Below the pieces are notes generated by a model. It did no database searches. It was not told the DNA's origin and was given only the letters and a program-made list of their open reading frames with translations. Below are positions 50,330 to 63,100 of a stretch of 64,000 bases of DNA, piece by piece. Origin of the DNA: Parapristionchus giblindavisi (Eukaryota > Nematoda > Chromadorea > Rhabditida > Diplogasteridae); NCBI GenBank assembly GCA_943737045.1, contig CALSFV010000228.1, forward strand, positions 434,001 to 498,000, written 5' to 3'. Numbering within the stretch: position 1 is the first letter of the stretch; each line of letters starts with the position of its first letter. The translations under genes and the position numbers were made by a program.

Positions 50330-51687
50330 GGTATCGATGAAAAATGAATTTTCCTGTTTTATGTGTGATAATTACAGGCTCCATGAGTGAAGTACACTGG
50401 TACTTGGAAATTGCTTCCAATTGAAAATTCGCTTCAGGGGGTGACCACACAACGGTTTGGCGCCTTTTCCTAAAAAGTTTATTTCGAATCCAATCGATGC
50501 GGGAGTGGGCGCAATGCACTCCTTGGGTAATTCTAAGAAACTATTGTCTAGGTGAGTTTTTGGATCAACGGTCAACAAAGGCTGGAATTGGGAATTTTCG
50601 AAAAAAATTTCACATTTAATTAATTTTCACTTTTTCACTATAACAAGCCTACAACTTTTTATTTGCTCAATCGCTTCTGCATATCGTAACACATCTTCAC
50701 TGTGAAAATCTTAATTTTTTTTTAAAAAATACGTATAATACGAAAAAATCGTTTTTATAACGAAAATCGTAATTATGGTGTGCACCCACAGTAATCCTTA
50801 ATCGGTTAATTTGGAAATTTGGTAGTTTTAAACATATTTCACCGCTGTTCTTCACATGACTGAGGTATACGACTACTCCTCGTCTTCGGAGTGCATCTAT
50901 TCCCAGGTGCTGATTTCGCTGAAAATTGGCATTTTTCGTAAATTGATCACTATTTCGTTGTTTGTTATCCATAATCGATAAAAATTGGATCACTATACCA
51001 TAGTATAATCTATACAAACATACTAAAAAATGAAGAGAAACGGTTGACTTTGAAGAAAGTTATTGCTGAAAAACCAAAATATCATAAAATATTGACAAGC
51101 ACTGAACCGTGCAGGTGCACTCCGAAGACGTGGAGTAGTTATATACCTCAGTCATGTCAAGAACAGCGGTGAAATATGTTTAAAACTACTAAATTTCCAA
51201 ATTATCCGATTATGGATTACTGTAGGTACACACCATAATTACGATTTTCGTTATACTATACGTATTTTATATTATCGTTATATTATACGTATTTTTAAAA
51301 AATTATGATTTTCAAACTGAAGATGTGTTATGATATGCAGAAGCGATTGAGCAAATAAAAAGTTGTAGGCTTGTTATAGTGAAATAGTGAAAATTAATTA
51401 AATGTGAAATTTTTTTCGAAAATTCCCAATTCCAGCCTTCGTTGACCGTTGATCGAAAAACTCACCTAGACAATAGTTTCTTAGAATTACCCAAGGAGTG
51501 CATTGCGCCCACTCCCGCATCGATTGGATTCGAAATAAACTATTTAGGAAAAGGCGCCAAACCGTTGTGTGGGCACCCCCTGAAGCGAATTTTCAATTAG
51601 AAAGAATTTCCAAGTACCAGTGTACTTCACTCATGTAGCCTGTAATTATCACACATAAAACAGAAAAATTCATTTTTCATCGATACC
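50330..51687. mobile_element. 1.36 kb foldback element
   Basis: Ends GGTATCGATGAAAAATG and complement. The arms are about 50330-50915 and 51105-51687, around a centre of about 190 bp. The duplicate region near 59830 lacks it. No coding sequence was recognised. Exact target duplication is unclear because the end repeat includes a possible TA. Confidence 0.82.
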
Positions 51688-51739
51688 AAAAAATATTCCA
51701 GTTGTTGAATTCTCTCAGATAGTGTTTTTTAAAGATAAA

Positions 51740-52450
51740 CAAAACGGATGATACCTTTAAGATAGATAAAAAGAGCAGTGATTAGCATAAGGCAGTCCTA
51801 GACTCACTGCGCATTGTCTCAGAAGCGCTGATTCGCTGATTCAAGCTTCTTATGTATGATGCAATTACTCTTTCATATATGATACATATACTGCAGCTGA
51901 CCGTCACTTCAAAGAAATTTTGCGTCCATTGAAAAGTCCTTGCCTTATATTTAAGAAACTCCAAAATCAGCGCTTCTGAGATAATTCGCTGTGAGTGTTC
52001 ACCTTCTCATTATTATCCGGAGGAATTTTATAAACATTTATGGTATACTCTCTCCACTACAGGTCCATCTAGGAAGAAGACTCAGTTGGATAGATCTAGA
52101 ATAGAATTATTTTAGCACTCATTCTAATCAACAATCAGACCTTGTTTGACGTCGTCCATTTGGCGGTTGCTGATGCGAGTATGACAAAAACAGTGTTGGA
52201 GAAGACGATTAAGATACTGAAGACCTAAACTTGTATTACTTTAAACTTATTTTAAGATAAGATAAGAAATCCATTGAGCGGGTGTAATAAATGGGGAAAA
52301 TGATAGGAATCGTAGGTCTTGGATGATTCTTGTCATTGAAGAAAAGGATGAGCAAACCTTTCGTAATTAATCGAATGAATCACCGGGAGATAGAAGATGA
52401 ACAACGAAACAGCCAACAGGAAAAAATAAAAATAAACTCTAAAAGAAACT
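51740..52450. repeat. Segmental duplicate of 59845-60440
   Basis: The flank and the final exons of a D-like transporter. After the foldback element, matching resumes (AAGATAGATAAAAAGAGCAG compared with AAGATAGACAAAAGGAACA). Confidence 0.65.
52135..52224 (-). pseudogene. Last-exon relic of a D-like SLC17 transporter
   Basis: 30 codons ending TGA read VFSILIVFSNTVFVILASA then TAKWTTSNKV, aligning to the 34-codon last exon of transporter D with four codons lost. The previous exon survives only as a scrambled trace near 52330-52410. No other exons remain. Confidence 0.8.
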
Positions 52451-54123
52451 ATTCATTGCTGTAAAAAAAAGAAAAATATGAGACTCTGAAGCGATGGATA
52501 GATTAATAATGATAGAAATAAAATGGAATGGAAGAGTATTACCGATTATGAGAATGTTTTAGGCAATGGAGAGATCATTTTCTCTTTTCTATTCTCAACA
52601 TGAGTGAATGATAATTTTCTAGTTAATTCTTCTGCGCACTCCCACATAGAATGACAAAGATGACTTTATAAGAGGAAATTGATTCAGTCATGAATGAGAA
52701 ATGATTTGAATTTTTTTGAATTTTTTTTTTCGATTTGAAATCATCATAAAATTAAACGACGCAAAAAATATAATATATGAATATAGTGAACTTTATTAAG
52801 TTATGTCGACATGAATGAAATACGATAAGGCTAATATGAAGTCCAAAGATCGACAAAAGGAATCTGAAGAACTGCATTCCATCATCAGAAAAAAAACATT
52901 ATACTACTACTTTTACAGCTAGAATGGTTTCATTCAACCTCCTTTCTCGAAGATGTCCAATCGGCCGGCTTATTTGTGGCGAAGATAACGAAAACTGTGT
53001 TAGAGACAACGAGAAGACAGGAGTACATGATGAACACCTATGATCATAAACTGTAGGCATAAACCACTAATTCAGAAGCTATAATCTGTATTCAACCAAT
53101 TTCAACCACTTCATGCATTGCACATTAGCATAAACAGTTGAATCTGGTCCGGTAATCTAATTCACCATTCTCCATTCCTCGAAAGTCTCATGAGGTGTTA
53201 ATATTGGTATTATGAATGAACCACACAGCATTGTACTACAAGAAATTACCTGAAAAGCATAGCTTGTCTTTTTGAAATCAGCGATATAAACCTGAAATAT
53301 AGACATGACAAAGCCTATATGTTTCTGCGAGACCATTATTAAACATTTCGGGAAACCTCCAGAATGAAATCCGAGAAGTGCGATAGGAGTCACTGAACGT
53401 ATGGTGTATTTGGTAAAAGCGGTTTGAGTTGCGCTCACTGATTAGAATAGTATCCCATTTATTCCCTGTCGGATCAATTAAAACGACAATAGCAAATAAT
53501 ATAGCACACCCTCCGAGAGCGATTGAATTGAACACACGAAATTTCATCACCTGTGTGAGGATTGTCAATATACTGTTATTTTCGTAGAATACCTCGCCTA
53601 TGAAAGTCATTTTATCAGAGAGAAATCCCGAAAGAATTTTGAATGCGAACTGAAATGAGTGAAAATCAATTATAGAACGTTTAAGAAGATGACTCAACCT
53701 GAGAAGCAAGAGGAATTATGCAAATAAGCCCCGCCTTAGTAGGTGAATGGCCGAGTACTTTTTGGAGGTATCTTAATATTTCGCTAGTACTAGCTTTTTA
53801 CCATAAATTTTTTAATCGAAATAACCATGAACTTACATGAGTGCCCATGAAACGCTGAATTGAGCAATAAAGAAGGTGCCTATTATTGAGATCCATGAGG
53901 CCCATATAACTGGAGTAGATAGAATAGCACGATAAGGTGTCTGAGAGGTTGTTTCTGAATGATTATATACAGATATGATTTACCGGCTCTGGTTTGGCAG
54001 TTTCGCTCGGTTTGCCATTAGTGATTAGTTCAAGCTCTTCCTTTGAAACGAACGGATGAGTTGATGGATCATCTCTGAACAAAAATGACCGCTTTTGAAA
54101 TATAATCAACACTATGATCAATT

Positions 54124-54320
54124 CTCCGGTATTTTTCGCTCGCGGGCACACAGCTCAATTCCGTGGTGTACGCCGTGTTGTTGAATCTTTAGAGGGGGTG
54201 TGCCCCTCGAGACCACCCCGCGAGGCACACCGTCCCTTCCACGCCGTGGTGCTCCTCGCTGTGTACCCCGCCAGATTTGGCCTCTCAACGGTGTGCCCCG
54301 CGAGTAAAAAAATACCGGAG
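54124..54320. mobile_element. GC-rich MITE, pseudogene C copy
   Basis: The ends CTCCGGTATTTTT..CGCTCG and the complement AAAAAATACCGGAG form clear inverted repeats, with further inner pairing (GCGGGCACAC against GTGTGCCCCGC). It is the same insertion as 47438-47692. Confidence 0.8.
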
Positions 54321-54515
54321 TTGTTTATCTTGACTCTTTACTTGTTTAATAAAAAAGGTTACCTATAGAAAAGGGCGAATAATAGAACGGCGATAGCTAG
54401 GACAGCTCCGTTAATGTAGAATACAGCAGGCCAACCAACTTCAATAGACCAAATCATTGTGTTTATATCCTTCCCATTATTGAATATGCATCCCCAGTAT
54501 GGTCCCCTTCCTCTA

Positions 54516-55275
54516 ATGTGGTGTTACATTTTCAAAACGTGCGCACGGCGTGCGAACGTTTTGAAAATGTAACACCACATAACGGTCTTGTTCGTAAATT
54601 AGAGAACGTGCCCCATTTATTTACCCGTCTCCTGTACTATCGGTGTTTCCATACAGGTATCTTCCCCCATTATCTTGATAGATTAACCTTGTTCAATCTC
54701 TCTACCCTCTATCATAGACGAACAGTGATCGATATTATTTAAGATTCTTCGTTGTGAAGTAGATCTTCCATCTAGCCATTTCTTTGTTTTCAAACCTACA
54801 TTTGGTCGATTATCTTGTTTTGCATTTCATATTCCTGTAACTAGACGTGAAAACCTCCGTTCATCTTTTTCTGTTAGGTGTGCCCGTTTATTGACCAAAT
54901 TACATTGTGTTACTGGTTCACCCACCCTGTTACATAGCACCCCAATCATTAAAGCTAAATTAATTTTTTGCCCTGACCTTATTGCTAAATTAGGAATTAC
55001 CATCAACACACTTCCTCATAGTAGACTCGATTCAATCCGATATATATTGAATCAATGCGGACTCCTCCCCAGCCAGGTCTTGCCAACCTATCTTAGATCA
55101 TGTTGATCTTTGATCTTATTAAGTCTACATATGAAGACCCGCACTCCCTCCCACTTCTCCCCTAATTCCTACCACCCACTTCCCGATTCTCCTATTCACT
55201 TATTTATTATTCGTTTCAAATGTTGTCACATCTTTATTGGATGTATGATAAATAAATAAAATAAGTAATAGAAAG
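54516..55275 (+). mobile_element. Non-LTR retrotransposon 3' fragment inside intron 8 of pseudogene C
   Basis: Plus-strand pieces resemble the end of a CR1/RTE-like reverse transcriptase (RKLENVPHLFTRLLYYRC, YLDRLTLFNLSTLYHRR), with stops and shifts. It is followed by the 3' region shared with 44340-44645 and an (AAATAA)n-like tail. It begins with a 65 bp hairpin (54516-54580) with 25 bp perfect arms. Copy B has only about 40 bp of intron here. Confidence 0.7.
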
Positions 55276-55954
55276 TTCAGTGAGTGAGAGTACCTTTACT
55301 GGCGATAGCCGGTGCAATAGGCATGGTTAACAAAGATGCGATCTCCGCATGACCAGAAATATTTTATTTTGATGTTTCGCTGTTATAGTAATCACGTTCT
55401 TACTAACCAGTCAGTACGGCGACAAATATTCCTCGCTCTTTCAACGGAGCCCTTAAAAATTTTATTTTATTTTATTTGTCATGTATCAATTGGTCTTTCG
55501 AAACATCATATTGGGGAAAGGGTGTAATTAAAAGAGTTAGAGGGAAGTGCAGGTAGTGTTAGTACCATTTGTCATTTTCTTATGCAGGTACATTTTATAT
55601 GCACAATAGATTCGTAAATACATATATCTACCATAGATAACGTGGTAAAAAATAAAGAGAACATACCACTTATTGCAAATGATACCGATCACTGTGATGC
55701 GCATGGAGTTAGTCAATCCCTGAATGAATGGGCTTAGATTGAAACTTATTGTTAATAATCCCCTTACACTTATGATTCGAGTCGCTAAGAAGAGTGAAAA
55801 GTATGACAGAGCTAATGGTGTCAATGATACAGCTAAAATTGCTATTGAACCTGCAGGAGTAAACCTTTGTGGAATTAATACTTACAATAGTAATAATTTT
55901 GGGTTGAGTCATAAGTCTTGTCGCATCTTTGGTCCTTTAAACAAATTAAAACAA

Positions 55955-57837
55955 TCTTACTTACTTAGTTACTTAGTAGATCCATCTTCAGCGGGCGGGG
56001 CCGCGTGGATCACAATTCCTCCATATTTCTCTATTGCGTGCGCGTGTAGTCCAGTGTTGATAGGGCGTCCGTGAAGCGGAGGATCGGGTTGATCTCCCGG
56101 TGCTGTAGGGCATCTTCGCGTACTCCTCGATTGAGTCACTCCATCTGGCGGGGGGTCGTCCGGGTGGTCGTATGAGGTCGGGAGGGGGGAACCACTGCGT
56201 GACACGAGTGGACCATCTGTCGTCTTCTCTCCTTAGGACGTGACCTGCCCAACGGTGTTTCGCTCGTCGTATGTAGTCCATCGGATCGGTTACGAGAGAG
56301 ATCCGGCGGACGTCCTCGCTCGTAATACTTCTTTGTCGCATCGTGTGGAGATTCGTGCTGATTAGTGATCTCTCTAGTGCACGATGGGAGGTCTGGATGA
56401 AGGAGGTGACGGTCTTCGTGAGGGGCCACGTCTCGGCGGCGTAGCATAGAGCGGGGAGCACGTGAGAGTCGAAGAGAGATGAGCGAAGTTTGGGATCTTG
56501 GAGTTGGCTGGTGATCTCTCGAATACTGCCGTATGCGGCCCATGCCGCTCTCTTCCTCCTCAGAAGTTCAGTATGCAACTGACCATCTGCTCGGAGTTCG
56601 CGTCCGAGGTAGACGTACGAGTCGGTCTCTTCGAGTGGTTCTCCGTTGAGAGTGATTCCGGGTCCAGGACACCACGCGTTCTTCATGAGCTGCGTCTTCT
56701 TCCTGTTGATGGAGAGGCCGATCTTCTTTCCTGATTCCGCCAGCTCGTTCAGCATTCTCTGGAGTGCGGTCGTGTCCGTTCCGAGTAGAACGATGTCGTC
56801 AGCGAATCGCAGGTGCGAGAGCCATTTCCCATTGATCAGCACTCCTTCTTCACTCCAGTCAAGGTTCTTCATGCAATCTTGGAGAGCGGCAGTGAAGAGC
56901 TTCGGCGAGATGGTGTCGCCCTGTCTAACTCCTTTCTCGATGGGAATACGGACTGGTCGCTCAAAGGGCTTCATCTCCGTGTAGCATCCAGAGTTGAGCG
57001 CCTCCAGGCAGTGTACGTAGGAGGGGTCGGCTCCTTGATGCGTCAGGGAGTTGAGCACAGCAGGAATTTCGACTGAGTCGAAGGCCTTGCAGTAGTCGAC
57101 GAAGACGAGGGCGAGTGGGAGTCGGTATTCACGGTGGTGTTCAATGAGGGCGGAGAGGGTGTGTATGTGGTCCATACATCCGAATCTTCTTCGAAAACCA
57201 GCTTGCTCTACTGGTTGGGCGTCGTCCAGAGTCGTCTCCATTCTTGTGACCATAACCTTAGTGAAGAGCTTGTAAGGGACGGAGAGAAGGGCGATAGGGC
57301 GAAAGTTGTTGAGGTCACAGCGATCTCCCTTCTTGTGGATGAGGATTGAGGAGGAAGATTTCCATTGTCCTGGATACTGCTGTGACTGCAGGTATCGGCT
57401 AAACCGCGAGGAGAGTAGGGAATGAAGGAAGCTGCCTCCGTGTCGTAGCATTGGGCCCGTAATCTTGTCCGGTCCAGCTGCGCCGTCCTTCTTCGTACTA
57501 GTAATGGCGGTGCGGATTTCGGAAGGAAGGATGGGTAATGGTTCGTCGGCTGGTGGGGTGGGGCAACGAGGAATCGGCGTTTCGGAGCGGAAGAGATCTG
57601 AGTAGAACTCCTTCACACGCTCTTCAATTCCAGTTCGACTCGTTACCGGTGATCCGGATTGGTCGTACACTGCATCCATCGGAGTCCTCGCTTTCGATAG
57701 GCTCTGCTTGGCCTTCTTGATCGACCTTCTCTCTTCTGCAGCCTTCAGAAGTGTCTTCAGCCGGTGCTCCTGAATGTCCTTCTTGACGAATGCACGGCAG
57801 GTTCTCGAGGCCATGATCTTCTCGAAGGTATTGCACT
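55955..57837 (-). mobile_element. RTE-type LINE, reverse transcriptase half
   Basis: The minus-strand frame 55988-57814 (608 codons) is an open RTE reverse transcriptase: FRPIALLSVPYKLFTKV, VDYCKAFDSVE, QGDTISPKLF, the catalytic FADDIVLL, then the C-terminal WAGHVLRREDDRWS and RPPGRPPARWSD. The 3' tail on this strand is TAAG-rich (about 55955-55980). RT function copies the element's RNA into the chromosome. Upstream of 57814 the element should continue into the endonuclease, but the strand flips (57838 onward). It lies where exons 1-4 of transporter C should be. Confidence 0.93.
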
Positions 57838-59101
57838 CAGGGTCCCTTAGGCATCTTCCTCTCTGTTGAATCCAGAAGCGGGATGCTTCGGATAGACGTG
57901 GAGGAGGAGGTGTTGGCGGGACTTCTGTTGCTCGAGCACACTGAGATCGACCACTTCCTTGTAAGTAGAAGATGGATGGTGCATGACGTCAGTGTTGTCA
58001 AGGGATTCGCTTTCCCTTCCGACCACCGCCTACTCCGCGCAAGAATCCGACTTGACGCCAAGATCGAGAAGAGTTGGAGATACTCGAGACGCCAACTTCC
58101 TCGTCCAACCATCGACCCTCATCGATACGAGGAAGCCATCAAAAGCTACCCCTGGAGCACGGACCCTGATCCAACGAAGGACTACGCCCTGCTCTGTGTC
58201 GGTTTGAATCAAGAAGGCCAAGCAGAGCCTATCGAAAGCGAGGACTCCGATGGATGCAGTGTACGACCAATCCGGATCACCGGTAACGAGTCGAACTGGA
58301 ATTGAAGAGCGTGTGAAGGAGTTCTACTCAGATCTCTTCCGCTCCGAAACGCCGATTCCTCGTTGCCCCACCCCACCAGCCGACGAACCATTACCCATCC
58401 TTCCTTCCGAAATCCGCACCGCCATTACTAGTACGAAGAAGGACGGCGCAGCTGGACCGGACAAGATTACGGGCCCAATGCTACGACACGGAGGCAGCTT
58501 CCTTCATTCCCTACTCTCCTCGCGGTTTAGCCGATACCTGCAGTCACAGCAGTATCCAGGACAATGGAAATCTTCCTCCTCAATCCTAATTGTGGGTACA
58601 TTGTGGCTAACTGTGGATGCATAATTGTGAAAAAAAACTTTGGAGAAAGTGAGTCTAAGCAGACACTTACCTTGGCTGATTTGCTTTTGCCTAGATTGTT
58701 TTATATTGCTCACCTGTCCCTACTCTCAATCTACGCACCCACTTCGGCAGCACCTTTAGAGGAAAGGCAGTCCTTCTTCGATGAGCTCACCTCCCTCTAC
58801 AACAGCGAGAAGTCTCACTTCTACCGTATAGTGGCCGGCGACTTCAACATCCGAGTGAGCCCACAGAGAGACAGCGACTTCAGAACCGGCCCATTCCACT
58901 CCGACCCCCACGGTGACCCGGACGATCTCATGAGAGATCTCCTTTCCTCTACCCGCTCCTTCCACGGGAATTCCTTCTTCGATAAGAAGTTGAACAATCG
59001 ATGGACATGGGAATCGCCTGGAGGTACGACCAAGCATGAGATCGACCACTTCCTTGTAAGTAGAAGATGGATGGTGCATGACGTCAGTGTTGTCAAGGGA
59101 T
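57838..59101 (+). mobile_element. Inverted, rearranged 5' pieces of the RTE LINE
   Basis: Two plus-strand segments. 57838-58590 carries the end of the endonuclease (EIDHFLVSRRWMVHDVSVV), a linker, then the N-terminal RT part up to KSSSSILI. This RT part duplicates 57337-57716 in inverted orientation. 58715-59101 carries the endonuclease core (SIYAPTSAAPLEE, VAGDFNIRVSP, GTTKHEIDHFLVSRRW). The sequence coding EIDHFLVSRR..VVKG occurs twice in direct orientation (57942-58005 and 59039-59101). The unrelated 58591-58714 separates them. Twin-primed inversion, repeated insertion or misassembly could produce this. Confidence 0.85.
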
Positions 59102-60102
59102 TGTTTTGGCAATCTTTGAACAAGATGCACGAGAACGAGCACGAATGGTGCACGGGGTATGCTTCAATAACGATGTGATCAACATCAAAATAAGTTTAGT
59201 CAATACTATATAATGCAACAAGAACGATTGCAATCAAGAAGGAAATCAATCATTGAACTTCTAGCACGATCCACTTTTCTCTAGTACTATTACTTTATCC
59301 TATAAAATGATAATATCTGTCTGTATGCATGTGTGTTTGAGTGTCCGTCGCACTGTTCATATTCAAAGCTAAGAGGTAAAATTCCCGTCCATGAAATCAG
59401 CAAATTATCAAATCGCACACGTTCATATTCATTCTCTTATGCATTTTTTTGCACCAATCGCGGAAATTTTCAACAACAACTGTACACATGATTTTTGGAA
59501 AATTGACTAGGGTCGCAATGCCCAGCATAAGCAAGTGGGTTATGCCGCAAAAGTAAACTATGTCCGCTTAGAGCTTCTTCTAGTTTTCTTGTTGTGTATC
59601 TGATATTCGTATATTATTGCTTGAGCTTCACTAACACTGTATTCAGAGATGTGCAACAGAATAAAGTTACCAAACTGTCCATTACCTTATGTTTATCATA
59701 ACTGCCTTTAAATTTGAAGAATATTTATCATGCAAAAGATAAGAAATGAGATCATAAATAAACCCGAATGGAATAAAAAACAGGAAGCGTGAACAACCAA
59801 TTCATAGAGCATAATATATGATGATTGATAAATGAGAAATGTTACGATAACATTAAGATAGACAAAAGGAACAATGATTAACTGAAACTCCAAGTAGCGA
59901 ATCAGCCCTTCTGAGACAATTCGCTGCGAGTGTAACAACTTTGTTTTAACTTTCGGTTATGATCCGTAATGGTGAGAAGACAATTTTATATACATTTATG
60001 TTATACTCTCTCTATTACTGGCACGTCTAGTTGAGATGAAGAAGAAGACTCAGTTGGATAGATCTAGAATAGAGTTATTTTAGCACTCATTCTAATCAAC
60101 TA
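59102..60102. other. 3' flank of transporter D
   Basis: No gene. Homologous in pieces to 49960-50300 and 51740-52130, see those entries. Confidence 0.55.
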
Positions 60103-63100
60103 TCAGACCTTGTTTGACGACGTCCATTTGGCAGGCTTTGCTGATGCGAATATGACAAAAACAGTATTGGAGAAGACGAGTACGACGGCGTAGATAATGA
60201 AAACCTGGAATTGTACTAGGATAAATTTAATTTAAGATATGATAAGAAATGCAGTTAGCGTGTGAAAGAAAGGAGGAAAATGATAAGATTTTTAGGTTTA
60301 TGATTTCACGTCACTCAAGAGAAACATATGTAAGCATACCTTGCGCCATTCATCGAATGTATCACCGGGAGTTAGAAGAGGAACAACGAAAGAACCCGCA
60401 AGCATTGTGCTGCAGGCGACCATCTAAACGAATTAATAGTCTTGTTTTTTTTATTGTCATGACGAATTACCTGCACAATAGACATGACAAATGAAGAATA
60501 TTGTTGAGATACCATAATGAGACACTTAGGAAAACCACCCGAATGGAAACCAAGAAAGGCTATCGGAGCCACTGTAAGAAGGTTAACGTGAGCAGGGACG
60601 ATCAGTCATTGCACACAAAGAAAAGAGTTGTAATCTACCGCACATAAGACTTATGAAGTGTTATATTTAACACTTTTTGGGTGTTAAAATAGCTCAAAAA
60701 GTGTTAAATATAACACTTCACAGGTCTTATGTGCTGTGGATTACACCTCTTTTCTCTATGTGTGAACGTACTGGTTAGTACGACATCTATGACACTGTCT
60801 GAAGGGGGAATGATTGTAACGATGCAGAAGAAGAAAGCAGCCCCGACCAGGGCAATGGTATTGAAGAATCGGAGTTTCATGACCTACAAATTAGATTAAT
60901 GTCACAAGAAATGACGTTATGATTTACTTCATTAAAACATGTCAGTTTGTCTGAGAGAAATCCAGTTAGAAGTTTAATGACCAACTGAAAAGATATGTTT
61001 CTTTATGAAGTTCATTAATTAAAGATGTAACTATAATTGCGGTACCTGACATACTAGAGGTATCACAGTAATTACACCGGTCACTGTTGGCTGGTACTTG
61101 AGGATCCTATTGAGATATCTGAATAAATGAATAGATTGTTGTTGAGATTTCAGTGACATACACAGGCGCCCAAGTGATCGTGAACTGGGCAACAAAGAAT
61201 GTTCCTATGGTAGCAATCCATGAGGCCCATACGACTGGAGACGAGAATATGGCACGATATGGAGTCTATAACAACTTGATCAATGCTATATGCGAATATT
61301 AAAATATTCTTTGTGAAGCCAATGCTAAATTATGCATATCAGGGCTGGGACAAAAAAATATTTCGACCAAAAAATTTTTTGTTTGGGTCTAACAAAAAAT
61401 TTTTCTCACCAAACAAAAAAAAACCAAAAAAAAAACAAAGAAACAATAAAATTATTTTTTCCCACTTTTCCAAGAAAATTTTTAACTTTATCTCGTGTTG
61501 GTCTTCCTTTAAATAACAACTACTCTTAATTGAGAGTCAAAATTCTTAGAATTAACAACTAAATCAAAGATAGAAGCTAAATTCGCTATTGATTCGTTAT
61601 CGGCTGAATTTTATTGATAGGTCAAATAAAGGAAACCTGGAAATTTTGGTGCGCTATTATCATGAAGAACGTGGGACCAATTATGTGACATTTTGTTCTC
61701 TAATAGATTCGAGAGACGAAAGCGTAGACAGTATAGTTCAGTTGTTAGTAGTCAGCGCTCGTAGCCGCGCCACGCATTTTCGATTACCGTTTACATTTTT
61801 ATATATATTCATCTTTAAAATTCGAATTGGCGCGTTGTCCCTGGCATTTCCTTCGCACAACAACTAATTTTCAGCTCGGATTACGATATTCCGGTGCGTT
61901 TATAATTTTACAGAAAATTAGTTTTGTATTTATATCTATAGTCCTGTCGGTCAGTTTGATCACGAAAAAACGTAGGGTCCCCTTCTTTAACACTGTTTCG
62001 TAATATTACACTCCCCAAAATTATCTTGCGGTAAAAAATTACCAACAAAACTGATCACAAACTAACTTTTCAAGCAAATTTATGTTGATTTTCTATATCC
62101 GTTTTTTTGTTATTTTTTTGGTTTTTGCAGAAAAACCAAACAAAAAAAATACCAAACAAAAAATTCACAAAAACCCAAAAAAAGCCAAAAAAAAACAAAA
62201 AAAACCAAACAAAAAATCGCAGCCCTGATGCATATGCAAGCAGATTACCTTAACTACTGCATTCGAAGCATTAGTTGCTTTTCCTTCGATAATTTTTCCA
62301 ACCTCGAGAGGACTCACAAATGGATGAGTACACGGGTCATCCCTATAGGAATAGATTACAATTGCATGGAGTACTCGGATTGGCTCACCTGAACAATAGG
62401 GCAAACAAAACAGTTATACCAGCTAGAATTGCTCCATGAACGAAGAAAGTGATCGGCCAGCCAGCTGAAAAAATAGATTCGAGATACTCGTGCATTCCAA
62501 CAGTGTCTTTCACTAATATTTTTTTTTAAATGAAGTACCACTGCTGGCAATGGCTGCTCCTATGGGCATAGTGAACAATGCAGCGATTTCGACATGACCT
62601 AAGAATATTCGATGAAAATAGTAATACATATAATGAATGGAACCAGTTAGAACCGCAACGAATATTCCTCTTTCCTTCAGTGGAGCCCTGAATTTGTAAA
62701 AATAACTTGAATGTGGTCGTTGCTATATCAGCTTACCATTTAGTACAGACTGTACCAGCTACAGTGAAAAGCATGGAAAATGTGAACCCCTGCAATACTC
62801 AATTGAAATGATGAAGATTTCAGATAATAATAATTACGTTGATGAGTCGAATAACTGCGAACAATGGGAAAGACCAAGAAATGGCAAATGGAGTGAAGGC
62901 GACGGCAAATGCACCAATTAGACCTGATAGATATTGAGATATTTCACAGATCAACGATGTACTCTCAATATATATTTTATCTACGCCCGTGGGCGCGAAC
63001 AATGTAATTGTGTTTGGATTTGGATATCTCACCAGTGACAGACATCGATCGATGAACTCCAAAACGATGAATAATAAATGAAAAAGGCTGAACGCCTAAG

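Larger units (their letters stand above)
52930..55850 (-). pseudogene. SLC17-family transporter pseudogene C (exons 5-17)
   Basis: Thirteen exons equivalent to 5-17 of copy B: 55768-55850, about 55667-55719, about 55404-55447, 55294-55353, about 54365-54440, about 53984-54074, about 53837-53940, about 53699-53771, about 53593-53649, about 53439-53550, about 53292-53392, about 53166-53249 and 52930-53037. Reading frame is largely kept and exon 15 is identical to B. It cannot make a transporter: exons 1-4 are absent and the sequence runs into the LINE at 55955. The acceptor of exon 8 is TG instead of AG (near 55354). The 40-bp intron 8 has been expanded by a retrotransposon fragment. Frame conservation says the loss is recent. 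Confidence 0.87.

Noticed and set aside
55988..57814. 608-codon reverse transcriptase as a cellular or host gene
   Set aside because: RTE LINE motifs, TAAG-rich tail and inverted 5' fragments show a retrotransposon.
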